Positions 53,637 to 60,281 of a DNA stretch of 64,000 bases are shown in pieces (the first letter of the stretch is position 1; every line of letters begins with the position of its first letter). Origin of the DNA: Ruminococcus flavefaciens AE3010 (GTDB taxonomy: Bacteria > Bacillota > Clostridia > Oscillospirales > Ruminococcaceae); the NCBI RefSeq assembly GCF_000526795.1, contig NZ_JAGT01000001.1, forward strand, positions 3,144,501 to 3,208,500, given 5' to 3'. Position numbers and translations under genes: made by a program. The notes beneath the pieces were generated by a model, which saw only the letters and a program-made list of their open reading frames with translations, was not told the origin of the DNA and searched no databases.

Positions 53637-53735
53637 TTTACCAAGTGATATTACGTATCGTATAGTGACAAAAATAGCTATATTTGGACTGGATGGCATT
53701 TAATGATATTCTATAATATACTCAGAGTATAGCTA

Positions 53736-53777
53736 ATAACCCGAAGGTCGTTGGTTCAAATCCAGCCGCCGCAACCA
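53736..53777 (+). repeat. Distal att copy (42-bp tRNA-fMet repeat)
   Basis: Identical over 42 bp to the tRNA-fMet 3' part; the anticodon-loop end has diverged by a few bases. It marks the right end of element 2. Confidence 0.85.
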
Positions 53778-53783
53778 AATTAT

Positions 53784-53827
53784 AAACCGCTTGAATTCGA
53801 GAAAACCCCGATTTCAAGCGGTTTTCT
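53784..53827 (+). terminator. Terminator after the distal att copy
   Basis: A 12-bp stem (53784-53795/53813-53824) with a 17-nt loop and a T-rich end. It may be the original terminator of tRNA-fMet. The sequence from 53828 to 54261 holds no gene I can support. Confidence 0.65.
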
Positions 53828-54261
53828 TGTATTCTGATTGCATTTATAAATTCCATATTTGCACTCAGAAAGGTAGTAAAAACACAAGTATTTCTAAGAA
53901 AATCACACGGACTGTCACACGAATAATAATTTGTTAAGAATGCGGAAAGTGATGCAAAACTAAAAGAAATGTATTCCGATAAAAAGCAGAAAACAACGGA
54001 ATATAGCCGAATACATAAAGCCTCGTATCAGCGATCATCTGATCTAAGCTCAGACAGTATATCTGCATACATACCGTTATTCTGCTCATATGATGATTAA
54101 AGTAATGATGCCGATGATTTCGACTTTTTATATGATTAATATTTTGAGGATTAATTTGTATATGATGGTGATATGAGGGGAGCATGTCCTGCATATTTTA
54201 TAAATAGTATTTTTGAGATATTTAGCTGCCTGTGTTAAAAATGGATTATATTTTCAAAGGC

Positions 54262-54290
54262 TTGACTTCTTCGTTACTGTATGATAGAAT
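54262..54290 (+). promoter_or_regulatory. Promoter upstream of the 170-residue gene
   Basis: TTGACT, a 17-nt spacer and TAGAAT, about 236 nt before the start at 54526. Confidence 0.6.
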
Positions 54291-54307
54291 GTTGTTAACA
54301 TAAAATG

Positions 54308-54396
54308 AAGGGAGTGGCTGTCTGAGTTTGAATGAATATTGGTACGTTTTTTAGGGGCGTACTATGTCCATTCGACTCAGGCAGCCGCTTTTTGTT
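54308..54396 (+). promoter_or_regulatory. Structured leader with long hairpin (attenuator candidate)
   Basis: A stem of about 20 bp with G-U pairs (54312-54333 with 54372-54392) encloses an inner GTACG/CGTAC stem and ends in a T5 run. It would fold soon after the promoter and could terminate transcription before the gene at 54526. Confidence 0.5.
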
Positions 54397-54525
54397 ATAT
54401 CTGAGACTTTTCCACTCAGGTCTGCGGAGCGCAAAGAGATGCTGCTTATCATAAGTATCGGAAATAAGGAATATCATTCCGTACAGCTGTACCCTCACAT
54501 TACAGAGGGAGATAGGAGAAGTTTT

Positions 54526-55038
54526 ATGGATAACAAAAACGCAATCACAGGCAGAAACATTATTGTCAGCGACTTTGAGGTCGCACCGTATGATCCTGAT
54601 GAGTATGAGTATATGGGCGATCAGAAGTGTCACGGTCAGCTCATCGTTAACAAACAGGAGAAAACTATCACGTTCAGGCATATATCAGGCACTTGCCCCA
54701 TATTTCACGCTGTTCTGGCTGCTATGTCCATCAATAAGAATTGGTTCAGAATATTTGATGCTATCGAATGTGAAGCAAAGTACAAAGACTATATGCTTCT
54801 TATCAGAGACTGGCCTGCTGCATATTACGTTGCGCATGTCGGAGAAAACGGACTGCCCGTAGTCGAGAAACAGATCAAAAACGTTCCGTATTTTTCCGAG
54901 GCTAAAGAGCTGACGTTGAACGAACTGGAGTTTTATCTTCTGGCTGAATTCAAGACTATGCTTCAATTTAATAATGGCGGCAGAAAAAGGGCACAGAATC
55001 TATTTATGAAAGTATGGGAATTCAGGTACATCAGATAA
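54526..55038 (+). CDS. Unidentified protein next to the CRISPR arrays
   Basis: A 170-residue protein with no family I recognise. It is acidic at the start (DFEVAPYDPDEYEYMGDQ), and the C-terminus is basic (NNGGRKRAQNLFMKVWEFRYIR). There is no membrane segment. The start has AGGAGA 6 nt upstream; the frame is open further back through the structured leader. It is separated from the CRISPR units by a terminator, so the link to them is only positional. Confidence 0.5.
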   Translation: MDNKNAITGRNIIVSDFEVAPYDPDEYEYMGDQKCHGQLIVNKQEKTITFRHISGTCPIFHAVLAAMSINKNWFRIFDAIECEAKYKDYMLLIRDWPAAYYVAHVGENGLPVVEKQIKNVPYFSEAKELTLNELEFYLLAEFKTMLQFNNGGRKRAQNLFMKVWEFRYIR

Positions 55039-55074
55039 TTGCAATTGGTTCCTTCCAAAAAATTAATTATAAAA

Positions 55075-55102
55075 GTCCCGAAAAAATTTTCGGGATTTTT
55101 TA
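55075..55102 (+). terminator. Terminator before CRISPR unit A
   Basis: TCCCGAAAA/TTTTCGGGA with a T run. The same terminator type (CCCGAAAA.. then T7) precedes unit B (56292-56320) and the cas unit (57447-57475). Confidence 0.8.
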
Positions 55103-55109
55103 TTTATCA

Positions 55110-55138
55110 CTTAATTCTGTGTTTTCTCGTTCTATTAA
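55110..55138 (+). promoter_or_regulatory. Non-consensus promoter A (CTTAAT-17-TATTAA)
   Basis: CTTAAT, a 17-nt spacer and TATTAA directly after the terminator. The same pair, with the same spacing, occurs at 56329-56357 and 57482-57510. The -35 differs from the TTGACA seen in the other promoters of this window. Confidence 0.5.
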
Positions 55139-55153
55139 ATAACAGAAGGGGAT

Positions 55154-55185
55154 AGAGCTCACCCGAAAGGGAGGCAAAGAGCTCT
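55154..55185 (+). ncRNA. GNRA-capped leader hairpin, unit A
   Basis: AGAGCTC/GAGCTCT encloses CCC-GAAA-GGG, a GNRA tetraloop. A related element occurs at the same place in unit B (56373-56404). It lies just after promoter A and before the small gene. Confidence 0.45.
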
Positions 55186-55236
55186 GACTCTTACATTCGT
55201 GTGCAACTTCACGGCTATTAAAAAGGAGGAATTCAA

Positions 55237-55335
55237 ATGAAAACATCAATCATGGTCCCAAATCCCCAGCTGCCTGGCCCATCATCTCTTGTAGAAAAAA
55301 TCATCGAAATCATACTGCAAATTATTATAAAATAA
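55237..55335 (+). CDS. 32-residue peptide in CRISPR unit A
   Basis: MKTSIMVPNPQLPGP, then LVEKIIEIILQIIIK: an amphipathic helix at the C-terminus. AAAGGAGGA lies 7 nt before the ATG, the strongest site nearby. It takes the place that the 68-residue gene has in unit B but is not similar to it. Function unknown; a toxin-like membrane peptide is possible. Confidence 0.45.
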   Translation: MKTSIMVPNPQLPGPSSLVEKIIEIILQIIIK

Positions 55336-55354
55336 TCTTCTCAACACGATTTAC

Positions 55355-55410
55355 ATGGTCAGGAGCTCAAAAACGCAGGCAGGAGCTCCTGACCATAGCA
55401 ACCGCCTGCG
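55355..55410 (+). ncRNA. H-type pseudoknot RNA, unit A
   Basis: A perfect 14-bp stem (55355-55368/55383-55396) has a 14-nt loop whose CGCAGGC (55374-55380) pairs with GCCTGCG at 55404-55410. The same fold recurs in unit B with one compensated base pair. Confidence 0.6.
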
Positions 55411-55443
55411 AAAGATAAATTGGACAAATTATTAGCAAACCAC

Positions 55444-55472
55444 TTGACAATTTTGTGAATATATGCTATCAT
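55444..55472 (+). promoter_or_regulatory. CRISPR leader promoter, array 1
   Basis: TTGACA, 17 nt, TATCAT. The same promoter lies before array 2 at 57032-57060. Transcription would start just before the leader hairpin. Confidence 0.75.
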
Positions 55473-55474
55473 AA

Positions 55475-55534
55475 AGGTGCGAACCTATGAAAAGTGAGCT
55501 GCAAAATGGCATTAAAAAAAGGAGGTTCGCACCT
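55475..55534 (+). promoter_or_regulatory. CRISPR leader hairpin, array 1
   Basis: The 12-bp perfect arms AGGTGCGAACCT (55475-55486) and AGGTTCGCACCT (55523-55534) enclose 36 nt. The arms are identical in the second leader (57062-57073/57110-57121). Confidence 0.65.
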
Positions 55535-55564
55535 CAAAAGCGGCTGTTTATGAATAAGTTGTGA
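55487..55564 (+). CDS. 25-residue leader reading frame, array 1
   Basis: A frame beginning MKSELQNGIKK and ending LFMNKL lies inside the CRISPR leader. The array 2 leader has the same frame. Of six codons that differ, five differ only at a synonymous third position, and there is no indel. The ATG follows AAAGGTG by 8 nt, but the predicted transcript start is very close, so translation is uncertain. Confidence 0.35.
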   Translation: MKSELQNGIKKRRFAPQKRLFMNKL

Positions 55565-55649
55565 ACAAGACTGCGATTTTTGAGCTTGAATTTATTAATG
55601 CAACAGTAAGATAATGAACTGTTTTGCACAAAAGCAGTAATTTCTTGCA

Positions 55650-56252
55650 GTTGCAACTCACACCCCTCACGGGGACGGAAACTTCATCGGAAGCCATTAC
55701 TGTATCATTTATATTGGCTAGTTGCAACTCACACCCCTCACGGGGACGGAAACTTTTCCATTGTGATTTTCATAAACTTTTCCTTTCTACCCGTTGCAAC
55801 TCACACCCCTCACGGGGACGGAAACTTCGCTCTTCAGTTTTGGCAAGTTTTCTTGCTCCTGAAGTTGCAACTCACACCCCTCACGGGGACGGAAACACGG
55901 GTGGTAATACAACAGTTGCTATGACTCGTATAGTTGGTTGCAACTCACACCCCTCACGGGGACGGAAACATCAACGACGGGATTGAAGACGCTGCTCAGG
56001 TTGTCCCTGTTGCAACTCACACCCCTCACGGGGACGGAAACATTTTTATTGCTGCAAACTCGTCTAAAGACATTTCTTCGTTGCAACTCACACCCCTCAC
56101 GGGGACGGAAACAAGTCTCCAGTCTGTAAGAGCATCCTCTGTTGTGTAGTTGCAACTCACACCCCTCACGGGGACGGAAACCCCTTGAGTCCTACGTTCC
56201 ATTTCCAGATTTTCATAATGTTGCAACTCACACCCCTCACGGGGACTGAACA
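55650..56252 (+). CRISPR. CRISPR array 1 (9 repeats, 8 spacers)
   Basis: The 33-bp repeat begins GTTGCAACTCAC, has CCCCTCACGGGG in the middle (a short hairpin) and ends GACGGAAAC. Starts are at 55650, 55721, 55793, 55864, 55937, 56009, 56080, 56149 and 56220. Spacers are 36-40 nt. The last repeat is degenerate (ends GACTGAAC), which places the leader on the left. The spacers are all different. Transcribed with the leader at 55444. Confidence 0.97.
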
Positions 56253-56258
56253 AAACAA

Positions 56259-56320
56259 AAAGACTAAGCTTCGGCTTAGTCTTTTTTCTTTATCCCGAAA
56301 AATTTTTTCGGGATTTTTTT
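56259..56320 (+). terminator. Double terminator after array 1
   Basis: AAGACTAAGC-TTCG-GCTTAGTCTT with T6, then a CCCGAAAA/TTTTCGGG hairpin with T7. The first hairpin is repeated exactly after array 2. Confidence 0.88.
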
Positions 56321-56328
56321 ATTTATCA

Positions 56329-56357
56329 CTTAATTCTGTGTTTTTCCGTTCTATTAT
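56329..56357 (+). promoter_or_regulatory. Non-consensus promoter B (CTTAAT-17-TATTAT)
   Basis: Second of the three conserved promoters, at the head of CRISPR unit B. Confidence 0.5.
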
Positions 56358-56372
56358 ATAACAGAAGGGCAC

Positions 56373-56404
56373 GGAGCTCACCCGAAAGGATGCTTAAAAG
56401 CTCT
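56373..56404 (+). ncRNA. GNRA-capped leader hairpin, unit B
   Basis: GGAGCT/AGCTCT with one G-U pair encloses CC-CGAAAG-G type sequence, as in unit A. Confidence 0.4.
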
Positions 56405-56450
56405 CTGCCGCACACATACATCAACCTACAACCTTTAAGGAGGAAATGCC

Positions 56451-56657
56451 ATGAGCAAGTTAGTTTCAACCACCACCGAGAAGCCTGATTCATCCAAGTC
56501 CTCATCCAACGCTGTTATATTTGTCATCAAAGTCGTAATTTACATCTTAAACCTTATACTTTCAGGCAAATCAGAAACAGAAGCAATCAGGACAGCATCA
56601 GTAAAGCACAATATCCCCGTCAGCAAAGTCAAGGACATCTGGAAAAACCACAAGTAA
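56451..56657 (+). CDS. 68-residue membrane protein in CRISPR unit B
   Basis: A short charged N-terminus is followed by one membrane helix (NAVIFVIKVVIYILNLIL, about 20-37) and a cytoplasmic tail, SETEAIRTASVKHNIPVSKVKDIW, that looks like a helix-turn-helix. AAGGAGGA lies 6 nt before the start. A membrane-tethered DNA-binding protein would fit. No family recognised. It shares a transcript with the pseudoknot and the 96-residue gene. Confidence 0.55.
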   Translation: MSKLVSTTTEKPDSSKSSSNAVIFVIKVVIYILNLILSGKSETEAIRTASVKHNIPVSKVKDIWKNHK

Positions 56658-56674
56658 GATGACACACTCAGCAT

Positions 56675-56728
56675 GGACAGGAGCTCAAATAACGCAGGCA
56701 TGAGCTCCTGTCCGAAACTATCGCCTGC
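56675..56728 (+). ncRNA. H-type pseudoknot RNA, unit B
   Basis: A 12-bp stem (56675-56686/56702-56713) with loop GCAGGC (56694-56699) pairing with GCCTGC (56723-56728). Compared with unit A, one T-A pair is A-T (positions 56677/56711). It ends 3 nt before CGGAGG of the next gene, a riboswitch-like position. Confidence 0.6.
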
Positions 56729-56744
56729 AAACGGAGGTAAAAAC

Positions 56745-57035
56745 ATGAAAAAAAGCGTGATCTTCTGCTGTGACAGCAATACCAGGGGCATGATAGACTT
56801 CTATGTAAAAACAGGTAAGGAAAGCATATATCTCTTCAGTCAGAAATACCGCAAAAGCACATTCATGCACTATAAAGACGGATTGATACTTGACGAGGCA
56901 CTCAGCTACAAAAAGGCACATCGCGATCAGGCAATAATGAATGTAATAAAAAGACTTCCTGCCAATATAAGCTATATCGAAAAAGAATGCGGCATCTCTA
57001 TATTAAATCGAACAATTTCTCTGCAAACCGCTTGA
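56745..57035 (+). CDS. 96-residue protein in CRISPR unit B
   Basis: A small protein with no family I recognise: KKSVIFCCDSNTRGMIDFYV, then SIYLFSQKYRKSTFMHYKDG and DQAIMNVIKRLPANISYIEKE. The start at 56745 has CGGAGGT 7 nt upstream, directly after the pseudoknot. Its last codons overlap the -35 of the array 2 leader. Unit A has a deletion at the matching place: only the 3' trace (AATTGGACAAATT, then GCAAACC) remains, so the gene was lost there. Confidence 0.6.
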   Translation: MKKSVIFCCDSNTRGMIDFYVKTGKESIYLFSQKYRKSTFMHYKDGLILDEALSYKKAHRDQAIMNVIKRLPANISYIEKECGISILNRTISLQTA

Positions 57036-57060
57036 CATTTTTGTGAATATGTGATATCAT
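57032..57060 (+). promoter_or_regulatory. CRISPR leader promoter, array 2
   Basis: TTGACA, 17 nt, TATCAT, as in array 1; it overlaps the stop of the 96-residue gene. Confidence 0.75.
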
Positions 57061-57074
57061 AAAGGTGCGAACCT

Positions 57075-57152
57075 ATGAAAAGTGAGCTGCAAAACGGCAT
57101 TAAAAAAAGGAGGTTCGCACCTCAAAAACGACTGTTTATGAACAAACCGTGA
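57075..57152 (+). CDS. 25-residue leader reading frame, array 2
   Basis: The same frame as at 55487-55564, ending MNKP instead of MNKL. The other codon differences are AAT/AAC twice, AAG/AAA twice and CGG/CGA, all synonymous. It lies within the 12-bp leader hairpin. Confidence 0.35.
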   Translation: MKSELQNGIKKRRFAPQKRLFMNKP

Positions 57153-57236
57153 ACAAAACTGCGGTTTTTGAGCTTGAATTATTAATGCAACAGTAAGATA
57201 ATGAACTGCTTTGTACAAAAACAGTAATTTCTTGCA

Positions 57237-57406
57237 GTTGCAACTCACACCCCTAACGGGGACGGAAACCCGTGCGAATCTCCATCAAATATCGTTGGAA
57301 TGTATGATGTTGCAACTCACACCCCTAACGGGGACGGAAACATCTCGAAATACGGATTTGGTGCGATATTAAAATGTTGCAACTCCCCCCCTCATGGGGA
57401 CTGAAC
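57237..57406 (+). CRISPR. CRISPR array 2 (3 repeats, 2 spacers)
   Basis: Repeats at 57237, 57309 and 57376; spacers of 39 and 34 nt. The repeat differs from array 1 by one base (CCCCTAACGGGG instead of CCCCTCACGGGG) in both intact copies. The last repeat is degenerate and has CTCATGGGG. The leader and downstream terminator are near copies of those of array 1. Confidence 0.95.
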
Positions 57407-57414
57407 AAAACAAA

Positions 57415-57475
57415 AAGACTAAGCTTCGGCTTAGTCTTTTTTCTTTATCCCGAAAATTTTTGGGGATTTTTTTAT
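57415..57475 (+). terminator. Double terminator after array 2
   Basis: The same AAGACTAAGC-TTCG hairpin as after array 1, then a CCCGAAAA/TTTTGGGG hairpin with T7. Confidence 0.88.
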
Positions 57476-57481
57476 TTATCA

Positions 57482-57510
57482 CTTAATTTTACTCCTGACC
57501 AGTCTATTAT
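57482..57510 (+). promoter_or_regulatory. Non-consensus promoter C (CTTAAT-17-TATTAT)
   Basis: Third conserved promoter, directly after the array 2 terminator, facing the cas genes. The sequence between it and 57600 holds GAAAGGAGGA but no convincing gene. Confidence 0.5.
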
Positions 57511-57562
57511 ATAGTGAAAGGAGGAAGCACATAGGCAAATATAACAAAATATATGTATTATA

Positions 57563-57591
57563 TTGACAATTAATGTTAAATATGGTAAAAT
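57563..57591 (+). promoter_or_regulatory. SigmaA-type promoter of the cas genes
   Basis: TTGACA, a 17-nt spacer and TAAAAT. Transcription would begin near 57598, so the ATG at 57597 could not serve transcripts from this promoter. Confidence 0.65.
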
Positions 57592-57614
57592 AATAAATGA
57601 TCGGAGGGATAATT

Positions 57615-57965
57615 ATAAAAAAGATATTATGGGTATCACGCCATTCGATGACTTCTGAACAAAAAGCAGACCTTGAAAGGATATACGGCGCTGTTGAACT
57701 TATCCAGCATGACGAGACACTTAACGATATTACTCCGCTGCTTGAATATGACGTTGATGTTTATGCCGTAGTACTGCCCATTGATCTCATTGCCTTGCTC
57801 AAAAGAAATACGGCTGCCGATATAATCCAGCCTGTCTCAGGACGTGTAAAGACCGACAGACGTATCATCAACGGCGCAACAGGCAAATACGAAAACGAAT
57901 ATGTTTACAAGCATCTTTACTGGCAGCTTATAAAAAAATGCGAACTCGAAACAGAAAGGCTGTGA
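57615..57965 (+). CDS. Small type III CRISPR-associated protein
   Basis: About 116 residues beginning KKILWVSRHSMTSEQKADL, then VDVYAVVLPIDLIALL. It resembles small Rossmann-like proteins found beside type III CRISPR genes; a ring nuclease or Csx-type role is a guess. The start is odd. The in-frame ATG at 57597 has no ribosome-binding site and sits at the predicted transcript start. GGAGGG (57603-57608) points to the ATA codon at 57615, where the conserved-looking sequence begins. It is followed 4 bp later by the CARF-HEPN gene. Confidence 0.6.
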   Translation: MKKILWVSRHSMTSEQKADLERIYGAVELIQHDETLNDITPLLEYDVDVYAVVLPIDLIALLKRNTAADIIQPVSGRVKTDRRIINGATGKYENEYVYKHLYWQLIKKCELETERL

Positions 57966-57968
57966 ACT

Positions 57969-59651
57969 ATGAGAAATATTATTATTACAAACATAAGCGC
58001 ACTCCCTCAAAAAGAACCTCAAATCAATTCGTATACGTCTGACATAGGAGAATTTACAGGAAAATATACCAATGAAGCTCCGATAAAATACCTTATGTCA
58101 TACCTGAACAATAAGAGAGAAAAAGCTGATATCATCATAGCAGTCAGAACGGCGGAAGCTAATTCAGCATATACCCTTTTTGAAGAGGCAGTCAGGGCTT
58201 ATGCTGATGAAATATCCTCTTCCAGACCTGAAATGATCCCGATCGATACTTCCGAAACCGAACTTGAAAAAACTATTGATGCGATAATCAGCCATGTAAA
58301 TGAAAACGACAAGGTTCTGATAGATACGACGGGAGGTTTCAGAAACTCAAGCTATCTTCTCATGGCAGTTGTAAGATTCCTTGAATATGCAGGTATCGGA
58401 CTTACAAAAGCAATCTATGCCAAATTTCATGATGAAAGAAAAATCATCGACATAACCGATACTTACAGAATGTTCGATCTTATCAATGCAGTAAACACCT
58501 TCTCAATAATGGGTAATTCCCGTGAACTTGAAAGTTACTTCGCCAATCAGGATAACGAAGTGGTTAAACAGACTATAGCTGCAATGAACAGCTTTTCCGA
58601 TGAGATCTCTCTTTGCCGCACTTCTAAACTTGATACTGTTCTGAAAACACTTAATGATCGGTTAAATGAGCTTTCAGAACTCCATACCGATTCCAAAGAT
58701 GTGATACTGCTGAAAAGTCTTTCGGAGAAAATAAGGAATAAATTCGGCTGTAATAATAAGATTGAGTATCCAGACGTTGTGAAATGGTGTCTTGATAACC
58801 GCCTGATACAACAAGCTGTTACAATTTATGTTGAAAAGATGCCGGAATATCTATTTAGCACGAAAGTGCTGTCATATGATCCTAAAAATATTAACACGGG
58901 CTCTTTTCAAAAGAATTTTGATATATACTACAATTTACTTTATAACGGATTATTGAGACTTACAAGCAGTATAACTTTTTCGCAATACCCTGTTGGAAAT
59001 CTGCTTTTAAGATTGAAAAGGGATAATTCTACTGTTTATCGTGAAATATGCACTGTAAATAACATAAACGACCTGAGTATAAAGAATCAGCTGACTCAGG
59101 ACGAACGAAGAGGAATCTTAAACCTGATCCGTGTTAAGAATGCTATATTCTCAGAACCAAATGTCAGGCGAACAGTGGATGATATTGAGAGTAAAAAGCA
59201 GAATACCAAGCTGCGGGATTTTGCGGACACTGATATCTTTGAGATTATGGCTACCACCACTGAAGCATTTGTCAATGTACTGCTAAAAGAGAAAGAGTAT
59301 ATACGCTTGTTACAAGGAGAATTCACGCCTTATGCCCCAAGAGTATGGACTGCCGCAGATATAAACGTGGTTGAACATCTGGAACGTGTTTTGAGCGAGA
59401 ACAAGGATATGTATTCATTTAGCTCTGAAATCGACTACAATTACATTAAAGAGTTACTAAGGCATCTTATTTATGTCAAGCGATACGTCAGGAATGCTTT
59501 AAACCATGCAAGCGAGGAAAGACACGTAACAGATGAATATGATGAATACTTCAGAGGGATGGGATATAATGTCTCTGCTGAACTATCTGTCACGGAAATA
59601 GAGCCTTTTTTACGAAAAGCCGTAGACCTTATAATAAAAATCACATATTAA
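57969..59651 (+). CDS. CARF-HEPN ribonuclease (Csx1/Csm6-like)
   Basis: A 560-residue effector of type III CRISPR. The N-terminal CARF domain (about 1-180) has the ligand loop VLIDTTGGFRNSSYLLM (about 116-132). The C-terminal HEPN domain has RYVRNALNHASEE (about 505), with R-x4-H as the RNase active site. On binding cyclic oligoadenylate made by Cas10 it would cut RNA non-specifically. A long helical linker joins the two. The ATG lies 4 bp after the previous stop. Family level is solid; the subgroup (TM1812/Csx2-like) is inferred. Confidence 0.85.
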   Translation: MRNIIITNISALPQKEPQINSYTSDIGEFTGKYTNEAPIKYLMSYLNNKREKADIIIAVRTAEANSAYTLFEEAVRAYADEISSSRPEMIPIDTSETELEKTIDAIISHVNENDKVLIDTTGGFRNSSYLLMAVVRFLEYAGIGLTKAIYAKFHDERKIIDITDTYRMFDLINAVNTFSIMGNSRELESYFANQDNEVVKQTIAAMNSFSDEISLCRTSKLDTVLKTLNDRLNELSELHTDSKDVILLKSLSEKIRNKFGCNNKIEYPDVVKWCLDNRLIQQAVTIYVEKMPEYLFSTKVLSYDPKNINTGSFQKNFDIYYNLLYNGLLRLTSSITFSQYPVGNLLLRLKRDNSTVYREICTVNNINDLSIKNQLTQDERRGILNLIRVKNAIFSEPNVRRTVDDIESKKQNTKLRDFADTDIFEIMATTTEAFVNVLLKEKEYIRLLQGEFTPYAPRVWTAADINVVEHLERVLSENKDMYSFSSEIDYNYIKELLRHLIYVKRYVRNALNHASEERHVTDEYDEYFRGMGYNVSAELSVTEIEPFLRKAVDLIIKITY

Positions 59652-59664
59652 AAGGAGAATTTGT

Positions 59665-60279
59665 ATGAAAAAATTTATTTGTGTTACACCTTTCCAGAAT
59701 CCCGATTATCTAAAATCTGTGATCTATACTCCGGCTAACAATCCCAGTCTCGGATATGACAAGGAAACAAGATTTCCCATTATTCCAACCATAAACGCCT
59801 ATACTGAGAATGGCGAGGAGATAGAGTTAATCAATATTTTCTGCAATCACGAAAATGCTAAAATAAATTATGTTCCCATGAAAAAAGAAATAGATTGTAT
59901 TTCTGAAGAGAAAAATCTGAAAATAGTTGAGCGGACTATAGACGTACCGTTTAACAGCAGTCTTGAAATCCAGTTCAAAATCTTTTCCGAGCTTATATCT
60001 TTTACAAATGATAACGATATGCTTTTCTGTGATATAACCTACGGAACAAAAGTTATGAATCAGGTGCTTACTATGGCCATCAATTATGGTTACACTATCC
60101 ACAATGATGTCACAATAGGCTGCATGGTTTACGGAGAATACGATTTCGTTAAGAAAATTCCAATAATTTACGATATAACTTCCCTGATCTATCTCAATGA
60201 GATCGTAAAAATACTGGCTGATAACAAGGTCAGCGATCCGGAAAAGAAAATAAAAGCCTTTCTTAATTGGGAGGATTAG
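59665..60279 (+). CDS. Stand-alone CARF-like protein (TM1812 type)
   Basis: A 204-residue protein with only a CARF-like fold. MLFCDITYGTKVMNQVLTMA (about 118-137) matches the D-I-T-x-G loop of TM1812-type CRISPR proteins, and VYGEYDFVKKIPIIYDIT follows. No HEPN or nuclease domain is attached. It could be a ring nuclease that destroys cyclic oligoadenylate or a ligand-responsive regulator. It ends 2 bp before the sigma-like gene, so the two are made together. Confidence 0.7.
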   Translation: MKKFICVTPFQNPDYLKSVIYTPANNPSLGYDKETRFPIIPTINAYTENGEEIELINIFCNHENAKINYVPMKKEIDCISEEKNLKIVERTIDVPFNSSLEIQFKIFSELISFTNDNDMLFCDITYGTKVMNQVLTMAINYGYTIHNDVTIGCMVYGEYDFVKKIPIIYDITSLIYLNEIVKILADNKVSDPEKKIKAFLNWED

Positions 60280-60281
60280 TT

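Larger units (their letters stand above)
46668..53735. mobile_element. Integrative element 2 in tandem (about 7.1 kb, no integrase)
   Basis: Bounded by the tRNA-fMet repeats at 46620 and 53736. It carries a NACHT protein, an IS4-type element, small genes and gene fragments. It has no recombinase of its own, so it is a remnant or is moved in trans. Being distal to the tRNA, it was probably integrated before element 1. Confidence 0.75.

Noticed and set aside
55624..56253. Several open frames on both strands across CRISPR array 1
   Set aside because: They are translations of the repeat (QLTPLTGTET, VPVRGVSCN and similar) and carry no start or ribosome-binding site.
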